Positions 46,972-57,612 of a stretch of 64,000 nucleotides of DNA are shown here, piece after piece (positions within the stretch are counted from its first letter, which is position 1; the number at the start of each line of letters is the position of its first letter). The notes beneath the pieces are model-generated. The model made no database searches, was not told the DNA's origin, and saw only the letters and a program-made list of their open reading frames with translations. Source of the stretch: Mercurialis annua. Taxonomy: Eukaryota > Streptophyta > Magnoliopsida > Malpighiales > Euphorbiaceae. The translations under genes and the position numbers were made by a program. Location of the stretch: NCBI RefSeq assembly GCF_937616625.2, contig NC_065570.1:1002001-1066000 (forward strand). The letters are read 5' to 3'.

Positions 46972-47057
46972 GTTTCAACTCCACCAATCCAAACCTACGA
47001 CCACCCACACTCAATTTTTACTCAAAAACCCCAATTTCTCACACTCATCTCCACTCT

Positions 47058-47076
47058 AAAACCCTAGCCCTAACCC
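47058..47076 (+). promoter_or_regulatory. Telo-box in the PPR leader
   Basis: AAACCCTAGCCCTAACCC, 26-44 bp before the ATG. AAACCCTA telo-boxes are common near the start of plant genes for translation and ribosome components. Confidence 0.65.
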
Positions 47077-47101
47077 ATTTTCCATTCATTTCTCGGCAAA
47101 A

Positions 47102-48307
47102 ATGGCACTCTTCTCCCGTCTCCGAATCCACTCTTTAACAACAGCAACTCGTCGCCAATTCTCCACAATCTTATCAACCGACCCACTCTCCTCCAAATCC
47201 AAAACCAGAGCCGCTCTCACCCTCCTGAAATCCGAAGAAAATCCCGAAAAAATCATCGAAATCTGCCAATCCGCTTCTTTAACGCCGGAAGCTCACTTAG
47301 ACCGCATCGCCTTCTCCGTCGCCATTACCAAACTCTCCCGATCCAACAATTTCTCCTACATCCAGCAGTTTCTCGATGACCTCCGATCCTCACGCGCCGA
47401 TCTCCGGTCATCCGAGAGATTCGCCGGTCATGCTGCTGTTTTGTTCGGTCAGGCTAATATGGTTGACCACGCTGTACGGACGTTTAAAGAGTATCATAAT
47501 GATGTTATTGGTCATGGTAATGAGGGTTCTGTTAGGGTTTTCAATTCTTTGCTTTTTGCTTGTTATTTAGCTAAGGATTATAAAGAGGTGAATAGGGTGT
47601 TTTTGGAATTTCCGAAAAGTTATAATATTGTGCCGAATTTGGATTCTTATAATACTGTTATTAAATCGTTTTGTGATTCCGGGAGTTCGAATTCGGGTTT
47701 GTCGGTTTTAGCTGAGATGGATAGGAAGTCGATTATGCCGAATTCGACGACTTTTGGGAATTTGCTTGCTGGGTTTTATAAAGAGGAGAAGTATGAGGAT
47801 GTGGGAAAAGTTTTGGATATAATGGCGAAGTATGGGATTCGACAGGGTGTCGGTATTTATAATAGTCGAATTCAGAGTTTGTGTAAGCTTAAGAGGTCTA
47901 GTGAAGCGAAAGCTTTGCTTGACGGAATGGTGTCTAGAAAAACTAAGCCGAATGCTGCTACTTATGGTCATTTGATTCATGGATTTTGTAATGAGGGCGA
48001 TGTGGAGGAAGCGAAGGAACTGTTCAAGAGTATGCATGATAAAGGATGTGAGCCGGATTCCCATTGTTATTTTACGTTGCTGCATTACTTGTGTAAAAGT
48101 AAGGATTTTGAGACGGGGTTGAGCCTATGTAAGGAGAGTATTGAGAAGGGCTGGGTGCCGAATATTGCGACTATGAAGTCGTTGGTTAATGGTCTTGCTG
48201 CTGCTGGGAAGGTGGATGAAGCAAAGGAGCTTGTTGGGGAGATTAAAGGGAGGTTTACGAAGAATGTTAGTCTGTGGGATGATGTTGAAGCCGGTTTGTC
48301 TCAGTAG
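47102..48307 (+). CDS. Mitochondrial P-class PPR protein, PPR336-like
   Basis: Single-exon gene of 401 aa, no intron needed. The N-terminus MALFSRLRIHSLTTATRRQF is Arg/Ser-rich without acidic residues, a typical mitochondrial presequence. From residue ~145 on, pentatricopeptide repeats follow (e.g. PNLDSYNTVIKSFCDSG, PNAATYGHLIHGFCNEGDVE, PDSHCYFTLLHYLCKSKDFE, PNIATMKSLVNGLAAAGKVD). It ends without E, DYW or SMR domains, so P class. It resembles Arabidopsis PPR336 (At1g61870), a mitochondrial polysome/ribosome-associated protein, and its telo-box leader fits such a role. The start is chosen at the first ATG, which opens the presequence. Confidence 0.92.
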   Translation: MALFSRLRIHSLTTATRRQFSTILSTDPLSSKSKTRAALTLLKSEENPEKIIEICQSASLTPEAHLDRIAFSVAITKLSRSNNFSYIQQFLDDLRSSRADLRSSERFAGHAAVLFGQANMVDHAVRTFKEYHNDVIGHGNEGSVRVFNSLLFACYLAKDYKEVNRVFLEFPKSYNIVPNLDSYNTVIKSFCDSGSSNSGLSVLAEMDRKSIMPNSTTFGNLLAGFYKEEKYEDVGKVLDIMAKYGIRQGVGIYNSRIQSLCKLKRSSEAKALLDGMVSRKTKPNAATYGHLIHGFCNEGDVEEAKELFKSMHDKGCEPDSHCYFTLLHYLCKSKDFETGLSLCKESIEKGWVPNIATMKSLVNGLAAAGKVDEAKELVGEIKGRFTKNVSLWDDVEAGLSQ

Positions 48308-49245
48308 GGGAAGATGGCGTTTTTAAGCTTCTTCCGTGAAGTTAAAGGTTAGACGAACTGTATGAGAATGAAGTTTAGAGGCAATAACAATTTTGCAATT
48401 ACTTTTTTAGTTATTGAACATCTTTTCATTGTTGAATGAATTGGTGCTGGTTTTCATTGTCATAGAGTTGATAATAACTACAATAGACAAAGCTTGTTAA
48501 TTTATCCAATTTTACCTTTATTCAAATTTAGAATCTTAAAATCAAACTTGCATGATTGGTTGCTTAATATGATACTCTTATCATTTTTGGAATATGAGTA
48601 GCCATAAAATATCAATTCATTTCTGTTCAAGCGTTTACTCAATTGAATGTGAAAGCATCATTCTTAGTTTTTTTTCATTAAAAAGTCCCACATTTACACA
48701 TTTAGCGGTTTGTTTCATCGTGGTTTGGTAATAAAAATATTTTTTTGAAACATAACATTGTTTAACAATTTTATGTGTGTTGTTTATAATGCTAAATTAG
48801 ATAAAGGATGGATAAAAAAAAACAAATAATCCAAAGTCCAAAGCTAAATCCAGAAGGACTGAACAAAAATGTGAACCACGCTAAGCAGTTTCTCAAGACA
48901 TTTTTGTCACCTTTACAGGACTTGAGTATAAACAACGCGATACGTTAAAACTTTTCCTACTCTTGTATTATTTGATCTAACAGTAGGGAAAACCCCATTC
49001 TTTATCACAATTCTCTATATTGAAGAACATGCTTTACACATTTGGATAGCTAAATCGACGAATATGATCTCAACTATTGTTTATCTCGCTCGTACGATAT
49101 TGATTTTTCCAGAATCCTCGCTATCCATTCTGCAGCAAATGCAGAGGATCCTTTCGTTCCTTCCCTTCCAAGTTCCAAGTCAGAAACAGGAGTCGACCTT
49201 AAGATCATAAACACTGCTAGAAATATTTGAGCTGAAAGATTGACA
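48308..49245. other. 3' intergenic between convergent PPR and cardiolipin synthase genes
   Basis: The two genes end toward each other, so the stretch should hold both 3' UTRs. No other feature was seen. Confidence 0.5.
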
Positions 49246-51284
49246 TTACGATTTTTTTGCAAGCAATGACGATTTATTCTTCATGTATTTTGCACCATAT
49301 CCAGCTGTAGAACCCACTGTTGTGGCAGCCACCAACCAGCTGCACAGCATCGAGGCAAATAAATATAGCATCAGGCATTTTATATGGTGAAGAAGTAAAT
49401 ATGTACAAGAAAAATTTGAGAGGTTTATATATATAACCTCAAGTATGTTATGTATGACTGAGTCTCCATAGTTCCAAACTCAGGCTGAAGGAGGGCTGCA
49501 GCAACTAAAACCAACTGGAAAACCGTATTGACCTGTCAATAAGATGGCAATTGTTTAACTTAACTGAAACGCCGATTGAAAAAATCAATACCTTTCGTCA
49601 TCCGCCAACAATCATGCATGATACTACTTAGGACAATTAACATTTGTTATTGCATCGATTCCATAATTAGTAAAATCGGTATGACATAAAACAAACCTTG
49701 CTTATGAAGAGAGGTTCAACTTTCTCAGGGCGGGTTCCATCAATATTGAAAAAATCATACCAACTATTCCACTGAAAGGAAAACAACAATGTATAAGAAA
49801 TTAGACTTTGTATAAAGAAAATGAAGAAGACCATTTCAAGCCAATTAATTTCACCTTCCAACCCAAGCTACTAGCTCTGTGATATACTGCACCACCAACA
49901 AGTCCAACATCTCGGAACACGACCATTCCAACAAGACCAGCTTCACAAAACAAAATCAGGATCATACAGAATGAACTTTCAACTAGTAACAGTATTTACC
50001 ACTATACACACACATGAATCGAAAGTCCTCAAATTTAACAGCTCCTACTTATATTAGTGTCTAATACCCGAAACAAACAGCTACTCAAGCTACACAGTTT
50101 GAATGCTAGCATATACCGCTGCATAGATTAATAAAAGACGCATATTTCTTACTTATTTTATAAGAACATTGATCTTCTACACTGATTCCAAACATTCAAA
50201 CAGGCATGCAATTATCACAGACAGATACGATACTTGTTTAACAACAGAGATCACTTACGATGCAGAAGATCCATGTGCACCATAGCCACCGCAACAGATC
50301 CAATAAGAACCTGTATCAAGAACAAATAATAAATTAAACAGCATTATCCAAAAGAAACCCAAATAGCAATCAACAAATAACACCAACCTTGTCAGCAAGA
50401 GGATCAAGATAGGAACCCACTACAGAATTAATTCTCATCTTCCTGGCAATATATCCATCTAACTACAACATAAAAGTTTTAAGAAAAAAAAAACAAATCA
50501 AATTCAGTTCCACATACTGTATTCTCAGTTCCATAAGCTAATACTGTAAATTCATAAGCTACGGGGAAGTTTCGTGTCCGAAACTGACACATTTCGGAAA
50601 CAAAAACGTTGATTGAATGAAGTGTCCGTGCTACCTAGTTGATAAGTTATATTATATGATTACCCAATCAGAAGCACCAGAGAGGGCCAATCCCACAAAT
50701 GCTGAAGAGTACATTTCATTTGTGATCATCCTGAATAAACAGATTAATTAATTAATTAACAATCACTACAAAATAAAATATACACAATTCAATAAATTAG
50801 CAATGAAAAAAAAACAGTACCATCCAAGCACAGGACCAGAGACCAAACGAGCAAAAGAAACAAAATTAGGCAAATTAACAAAATTCTTCAACAACCCATC
50901 ATCCACCTTCAACTCCTGAGTTAACCCATTATCCAAACCCACCACCCGTTGACTACCCAAACCCAAATTACTGACCCGACTATCAAGCAAATAGAAGTTC
51001 AAGGCTTTAACTTTCTTCAAAACGGTAGCGTTTCTTCCTCTTACGTAAAGCGGATTTGTAGATTGCAGAAGCTTCCACGGCGGAGCAGAGAGAAAGAGCG
51101 GACCTTGACCTTGAAATGGAAAAACCCATTTGGACAGAGGAGAGAGAAAGCGAGGAAGAGAGTGACAGTACGGAATGTACGGAGATGTCGGGAGTACGGA
51201 GGCGGCTGTCAGTGTTAGGAAGCTTCTGGTTTGATTGTTAGAGTTTTTAGTTATTAAGGTTCTTAGTGATTTGGAGATCACCAT
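49246..51284 (-). CDS. CLS: Cardiolipin synthase (CMP-forming), mitochondrial
   Basis: Eight minus-strand exons join in frame: 51284-50821, 50730-50664, 50462-50388, 50310-50259, 49940-49855, 49771-49697, 49532-49438, 49339-49246; 335 aa, near the 341 aa of Arabidopsis CLS. The CDP-alcohol phosphotransferase signature DG-x2-AR-x8-G-x3-D-x3-D is present as [20 protein letters not shown] followed by LAD, spanning exon 3. The N-terminus (~100 aa, [15 protein letters not shown]...) is a mitochondrial targeting region and contains the plant CLS stretch [13 protein letters not shown] [13 protein letters not shown]. The enzyme joins CDP-diacylglycerol and phosphatidylglycerol to cardiolipin in the inner membrane. 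The ATG at 51284 (MVISKSL) aligns with the family start; an in-frame ATG at 51317 would add 11 residues. Confidence 0.95.
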
Positions 51285-51359
51285 TGATGTCGCATGTCTG
51301 AATTTTGCTGGATGCAAATTTCAGGTTTTGCTGGGGTTAGTGGCGGCAATGAAACGTGG

Positions 51360-51381
51360 CACGTGATTCTTTTAACACGTG
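51360..51381. promoter_or_regulatory. Two G-boxes (CACGTG) upstream of CLS
   Basis: CACGTG at 51360-51365 and 51376-51381, 16 bp apart and 76-97 bp from the CLS start codon. They fit bZIP/bHLH binding sites or ABA-response elements; function is inferred. Confidence 0.55.
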
Positions 51382-52485
51382 TGAAGGAAGTGTGACAATG
51401 ACATGTAGAAATTGGACTGGGCTGGGGTTTTGCTGATGTTCTGTTTTAGTACAATGGCCCATTGGACTCTAATAAGGCCAGTTTGGAGAAATTTTCATCA
51501 TGATTCCTAAATTTTCTTACTTTTCTATTTTAAAATAGTTTATAACCAGAAATTTTTGAATTTTAAATGGTCAAATGAATAGATCATTAGCATCCATTTT
51601 GAAGATATTATACAAAAAGTAGTATATTAATATGAATTTTTATAATGCGGACAGTTTATCCAAATATAGCCCTCCGATATTGTAAAATTGTTTAAATAAG
51701 TATTAAAAATATAAAATATGTTATGAGTTGCCCCCTCTAATTTTCAAAATTTATCTCCCTACATATATATGATATTTATTATGATTTGACTCTCCCTAGG
51801 GGCAGTATTTTTAATATAGGGGCGGTTTTATAAGTGTTTGTTACCATACTTATACTGAATTTACAGTCGTTTAATTAATCTAAATAGGCAAATGTAAAAA
51901 TTTCGACCTTCCTGAGTTGGAGTCCTGGTTCCACCTCTGTCCATTATATTATATATATTTATGTTAATATTTTTGACAAATAAGCTATAAAGCGAACGAC
52001 GACTTTTTTTGCTATATCATTTAAAAGTCGTAAAGTTTTCAATTATAAATTAAACTGAAAAACTGATGGAAAACAAATAAAGGTTAGGGACTATAGATGA
52101 AAATTCTCCGCTCTTTTTGGCTTCCTATAGTTTTCAAATCTTATTATTATTTTAATGATTGATTAATAGCTCATGATGAGATTAATTTTAAGTATGTCTT
52201 ATGATATTGTAATTTTAAAAAGATACACATTTTTGTTAGCCAGCAGAGCCAATTATAGGAAAGGATTTGGTTGAAGTTAGTTGAAGGTAGAACAACAGCA
52301 AGCCATTAGCTAGATAAGAACAAAAATTATGCTGCATTTCAATGGCTATAACTATGCAAACGTGTACATTTTTTACTGAGTTCTTCAGTTTCTTTTATAA
52401 TAACAATTTCTAATTATATATAGTAAAATTATATTATTCATATAAGGCAAGATTGGTTTGTTTAATGTAAAATTGGGACAAAAAT
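51382..52485. other. Shared upstream region of divergent CLS and kinase genes
   Basis: 1.1 kb of AT-rich DNA between divergently transcribed genes. No ORF or repeat was recognised. Confidence 0.45.
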
Positions 52486-55293
52486 ATGAGTAATTGGTTC
52501 TCTTGCTGTAGATTGGAAAGTAAAGATTCATTTAATCACAATTTAGCTTATTCTGATACTGCTTTTATTCAGCATGAACCTGCTAGCAAATTTTCATTCT
52601 TCCTCAAAAGCATGTCTCGTAAAACAGGTTTTTATTTTTATTCATGCATTGTAATTTCTATTTACTAATGTCAATTTTTAATTTTTATAATCCAAATATA
52701 AATTTCATTTTACAATTCAATAACCGATTGAAAATCTAATCAATTGATGCTAATGTGTAATGTCGGAACTCAAAATGAAAGACACAATTACACGAGTTTC
52801 GGTTTTCTTCGTAAGCATTGATCGTGAAGAACAAATAAACCTGCTGGATTTCGCAGATATATCCAACGGATTAGCCAAATTTTCATTCGGTGATTCATTC
52901 TATAAAAAAAAAATTATATTTTCAATTAAAGAAATTAATAATTTGTGTTGAAATTGTAAAAAAATGGTATTGTATTTTCTTTTAACCCTTTTTATTAATA
53001 TCAATCATTTAAATTCTTAAGATAATGTTTAAGATGAAAAAATGTCAAATTTAACTTGGAATCAAACCGATTTTTAACAATTTAATATAGAATTGAACAA
53101 AGGATCATCACGGTTTTTGAATTTGTGCATTATAATTAATTAATTCAAATTTAATAATTTTAATCAATTAGAGACAATATAATCTATTTTTCAGTAAATT
53201 TCCCAAATTTATAAAATGAATGCATTCACGAGCCGCGACAATCAAATCTAGGATTTAATTAACCATAGCGCGTAAATTCAGAGACTCGATGACCCTTTGC
53301 TCATATAGAATCTGAAGTAAACCATTTGTATCCTTAATGTCTAGGCAGCATCAAGCAGAGACTTATAACAGAGGAGGTAATGAGAGTTGGAAATGCAAAA
53401 GTTTCAGCTCAGGTCTACTCCTTTCAAGAACTCGCTGCTGCAACCGATGATTTCGATCCGAGTTGTGTCCTCGGAGAAGGCGGATTTGGGAGAGTGTACA
53501 AGGGCTACATTGCAAACATTGGTCAAGTACTATTATATGTTAAATATTCTAATTATTACCAAAGAAAGTTCTACAAATTGTAATGTTATAATTTCTTTGT
53601 TTCATAGGAAGTGGCTATTAAGCAACTTGACAGGAATGGGCTGCAAGGAAACAGAGAATTCTTTTCGGAGATTCTGATGTTAAGTCTCGTTCATCATCCG
53701 AACCTCGTCAGACTTATTGGATATTGCATCGATGGCGATCAACGGATATTATTATACGAATACATGTACCATGGATCATTGGAACATCATCTGTTTGGTA
53801 TGTATGTCAATATTATACTTTGGAATATCTATGCGCGTAATGTGGTAATATTAGGCGTACAAATAAAAATTCAGTTGACATTGTCACGTCGTGAAAATTG
53901 AAGGAGACGACGCAAGAGTAACGATAGAGAGAAATAAATTTGGAGACAATTGGAATAAAATTTAAAATTTAAAAACGATTATGGAAGAGAGACAATAGTA
54001 TAGAGACATTATATCTACTAGGCCATACTTTTGAAATTCTGAAATGTAACATTTTGTTCATGTAAATAGCAGATTTAGGTCCAAGACAGAAGGCATTAGA
54101 TTGGAAAACAAGAATGAAAATAGCAGTAGGAGCAGCAAGAGGACTCGAATTCTTACACGAAGCTAATCCGCCAATCATTTACCGCGATTTCAAAGCATCA
54201 AACATATTATTAGATGAAGAACTCAATCCGAAGCTGTCGGATTTCGGACTTGCCAGGTTAGGTCCGACAGGAGAGAAGGATCACGTATCGACACGAGTAA
54301 TGGGTACTTACGGGTATTGTGCTCCAGAGTATCAAAGAACAGGTAAGCTGACAAAAAAATCCGATGTGTATAGTTTCGGTGTGGTGTTTCTGGAGATCAT
54401 TTCAGGACGGAGAGTCATTGACATTGCACGACCAACCGAAGAACAGAACTTGATCGAATGGGTATGTATTTGCATATAAAGTCATGAACTATACTTTATT
54501 TGCAATTTAATCATATTGTTGATAAATATATACACCAAATACAGTTTCTATGCTAATTAATACGCATACAAAAGTCCGGTAAAAGTAGATGACATGAAGG
54601 TGGATATTCAAAACCTTGTGTTTTAATATGTAAATTACGTGGCCAACTCCGTATATAAATTTACAAACTATACACGTTTTGACAAATTTAATCATATTTT
54701 ACAAAACCTATTAAATACATATACTAGCTATTACTTTTATGGCAGATTGAAAATTTAGTGAAAATGGATGATATTGAAGTGGATTTTCAAAATGCTGCAT
54801 TTTGATATTGTGTGAATGACATGACTAATTCCGACTTCCACGTCATCAATTTCACCGGATTTTTAATTGGTGTATGAATTTAAGAATTGATAGTTAGTGT
54901 ATATATTCACCGACTTTTATAAAACGTGATTAAATTATAAAAATGCGCATGATTCATAAATTTATATGTAAATAACTCTAAATAAAAATTGAAGCGCGCC
55001 GCGGAATAAGTAATAATCTAACGAGTTAGATTGTGATTGTGTTATTGCAGGCGGAGCCATTGTTTAAGAACAAAAGTAAATTTACAGCAATGGCTGATCC
55101 GTTGCTCGAAGGAAAGTTTCCTGAGAAGAGTCTGTATCAGTCACTAGCTATTGCAGCAATGTGTCTTCAAGAGGAAGCAGACGTTCGACCGCTGATGGCC
55201 GATGTTGTGACCGCGCTTGAATTCCTTGCGCGGCCGAAGTTTGAAGAGGAGAGAAAAGATTACGGCGGATCAAAATGCAGTGTCACAATTTGA
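52486..55293 (+). CDS. Receptor-like cytoplasmic kinase, RLCK-VII/PBL type
   Basis: Five exons join in frame: 52486-52627, 53345-53526, 53608-53797, 54073-54461, 55051-55293; 381 aa. The N-terminus MSNWFSCC carries a CC pair suitable for palmitoylation but lacks Gly2, so no myristoylation site. The kinase domain starts at [13 protein letters not shown] and shows GEGGFGRV (P-loop), VAIK (Lys), the [11 protein letters not shown] catalytic loop with the RD pair and Tyr for His as is normal in [16 protein letters not shown], the activation segment [15 protein letters not shown], and a complete C-lobe to [14 protein letters not shown]. The short tail ends CSVTI. Such kinases act at the plasma membrane downstream of immune and growth receptors. 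It resembles PBL22-25; the exact orthologue is unsettled. All kinase residues look intact, so it is probably active. Confidence 0.92.
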
Positions 55294-55826
55294 ATATGTC
55301 AGATTCTGATAAACAACATAAAGAAAAGTATAGTTTCAAAGTAGTTTCAAAAGAAGTCTGCAATTTTAAGGATTAGATGCAAAAGCAAATATAAGCAGCT
55401 ACTTGTCCTTGACTTTCTGATTGATTCCTATGTTTGTATAATACATACTTAAGTTTTGATTTTATTTTATCTTTTTTAATCTGTTCATGTGATTCACATG
55501 ATTCAGCTCAAACAAGATTACAGTAGACCGTTACAGAATTTTCAATTGGTATATCGAATTACTTAAAAACGGTAGTACGTTGTACATATTTATCAATTTT
55601 TATAAAACATGATTAAATTGCAAAAACATGTATAGTTTGTGAATCTATATACAAATAATCCTAAATAGTTTAATCATGTGGAGATCACAAATGCTTTAAC
55701 GGAAAATATTGAAATGGGTAACACGGAACAATATTTTTTAAAAGAATAGGCTATAAACATAAAGTTTCAGAGTTTCAAAAGCGTTTTCAAAAAGCTGAAA
55801 CGTAAAACTCGACAAGTTTCCATATG
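55294..55826. other. 3' intergenic between kinase and small gene
   Basis: Convergent gene ends; nothing else recognised. Confidence 0.45.
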
Positions 55827-56213
55827 CTAATTTAGATCACCCTTCAAGATTCTGTAATTAAAGCCGGGAATCCGATATAGGGGATTAGTATCCGCAACTT
55901 CGACAGCAGAACACATGCTCGGAATGAATCCATTGCTGTTGCCTCTTCTCTTCTTCCTTTTCCAACTCATTCTCAAAGACCAGAAACTCGGCCGTGAAGG
56001 ACCAATGCCGGAACCACTACCGATATTAAACATCTGCACCTGATGCGGTTTCGAAGAACTTGGACATCTCTCTAACTCAATCTTAGTAAAGTAATCAATT
56101 TCTTTCCTCACCAGCGATCCTATAGTGCCTCGAGTTCCTATGGCGACCGGAGCAATTGCTGCAGACATTTTCTCAGGAATCTTTGTAGGTATGGAGCTGG
56201 CTTTATACTGCAT
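55827..56213 (-). CDS. Small conserved plant protein of unknown function
   Basis: Single-exon ORF of 128 aa. The core APVAIGTRGTIGSLVRKEID followed by YFTKIELE is a motif I recognise from small uncharacterised plant proteins that usually begin just before it; the real start may therefore be Met16 at 56168 (MSAAIAPVAIG, 113 aa). The middle is basic (SWKRKKRRGNSNG) and may act as a nuclear signal; no transmembrane segment. The function is unknown. The conserved motif, the start choice and clear divergence from random AT-rich ORFs support a real gene. Confidence 0.75.
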   Translation of the reverse strand: MQYKASSIPTKIPEKMSAAIAPVAIGTRGTIGSLVRKEIDYFTKIELERCPSSSKPHQVQMFNIGSGSGIGPSRPSFWSLRMSWKRKKRRGNSNGFIPSMCSAVEVADTNPLYRIPGFNYRILKGDLN

Positions 56214-57612
56214 ATCTCAGTTGTTTAAGGAGGAAATTGCGTTGGCTTGTGTTTGAAGAAAGTTGTGACCCAACTTCTTTTATTTTTTTGTGCTTTAAGG
56301 TTGAATCAACTCATCATGTTTGGCGTTTTTTAAGTTTTGATTGAATTGCTTTATTAAAGTGGAGAGCATGAGAGTTTGCATAATTGGTGGCCTTGATAGG
56401 AGAAGTCATATCATAGTCATCTAACAAATTTTTCCTCTAAATAACAATTGTAAACCAATTAATTGAAACCCTATTGTCGATCTGCGAATTAAGGTTTTAC
56501 ATCTTGTTTCATGTCAGATCATTAGAAACGGTTATATACCTTTTCTAAATTGTTACACGTATAACTATTTGATATTAATACAAGATTATTTGATTGTCAA
56601 AAAAAAAAAAATGAAACCCTATTAGCTATAAGGTTGTATTATGTCTTTGCATGCCTTGGCTATGAGTGCGAGTAAACGGTTGATTTTGGTTAAAAACCGA
56701 CCTATTTAATCAAAATCAATTACCTGAATTAATTTAATTCTTTAATCGAAGTAATTGAATTATCAGTTTCAACTGCGCTATTTAACTAACTAAACTAAAA
56801 TCTTTAAAATGCAAAACTAAACCAATCAAATTATTCTGTTAATTTAATTAGTTTGGTTCACAACCGAACTAAGATAATTTATGGATCGAACCAAATTGAC
56901 CGAAATAACCAAAACCATTTGCCAAAATAAATTATTCATTCGATTTAACCAGACGGTTTGCTCACTCCTTGTGTATATGGGGTCCTTTCTTGTTTTTCTT
57001 TTGTGCTCTTCTTTTGCATTATTAGAAGCAGGGTAGTGGCGGAAATCATTTCATTATCTTGTAATGAATGCAACATGCCACTAAAGACCATTTTAAAGAT
57101 GATAATAGTAGATTAGATCCTGAAATCTAGTTAGTGGTTATGCTTAAGCAATATTTCTTGACACTATTGATTAATATACTTCAAAGGGTTCCACTAGCAT
57201 TCGAAGGTTAAATTCTTTATCCAGAGTGATGTGTGGTGTTATTGGACCTATAAATATAATTATATTTTATATATTTATAAATTCTTCTGAGACTTTTATT
57301 TATTTTATTTTAAAGAATTACTTATATCTATACTAAATGAATTATGAAATAAATTTATTTGTAATGATATGATTGTAAGATAGAATTGAATCAAATAAAA
57401 GTATAAGCCTCCAACTATGAAAAACACATGTATATTATTGGAGAAAAAATTTCATGGTAATATGGTATATACTGGTATTTACTGTCCATTTCTCATTTCT
57501 TTTACAAAGGCCTCAAAATTGGAAATATTCTCTCATATCTTCTGTGGTTATTCATAAACTCGGGTATTGGGAACTTATTTTTTTTGGTTTCACTCGTATC
57601 AATTTAATTTTT
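56214..57612. other. Intergenic with one MITE
   Basis: Upstream region of the small gene and downstream of PLAI. Besides the MITE at 56664-56968, no gene or element was seen. Confidence 0.45.
56664..56968. mobile_element. hAT-type MITE, ~305 bp
   Basis: GAGTGCGAGTAAACGGTTGA and AACCAGACGGTTTGCTCACTC are imperfect inverted ends. The flanks CCTTGGCT and CCTTGTGT resemble each other at 7 of 8 bases. The interior is rich in AACCGAA/TTGGTT, as in similar plant hAT MITEs. Confidence 0.6.

Noticed and set aside
47708..48085. 125-codon ORF on the minus strand
   Set aside because: Antisense shadow of the PPR gene; the plus strand has clear PPR repeats.
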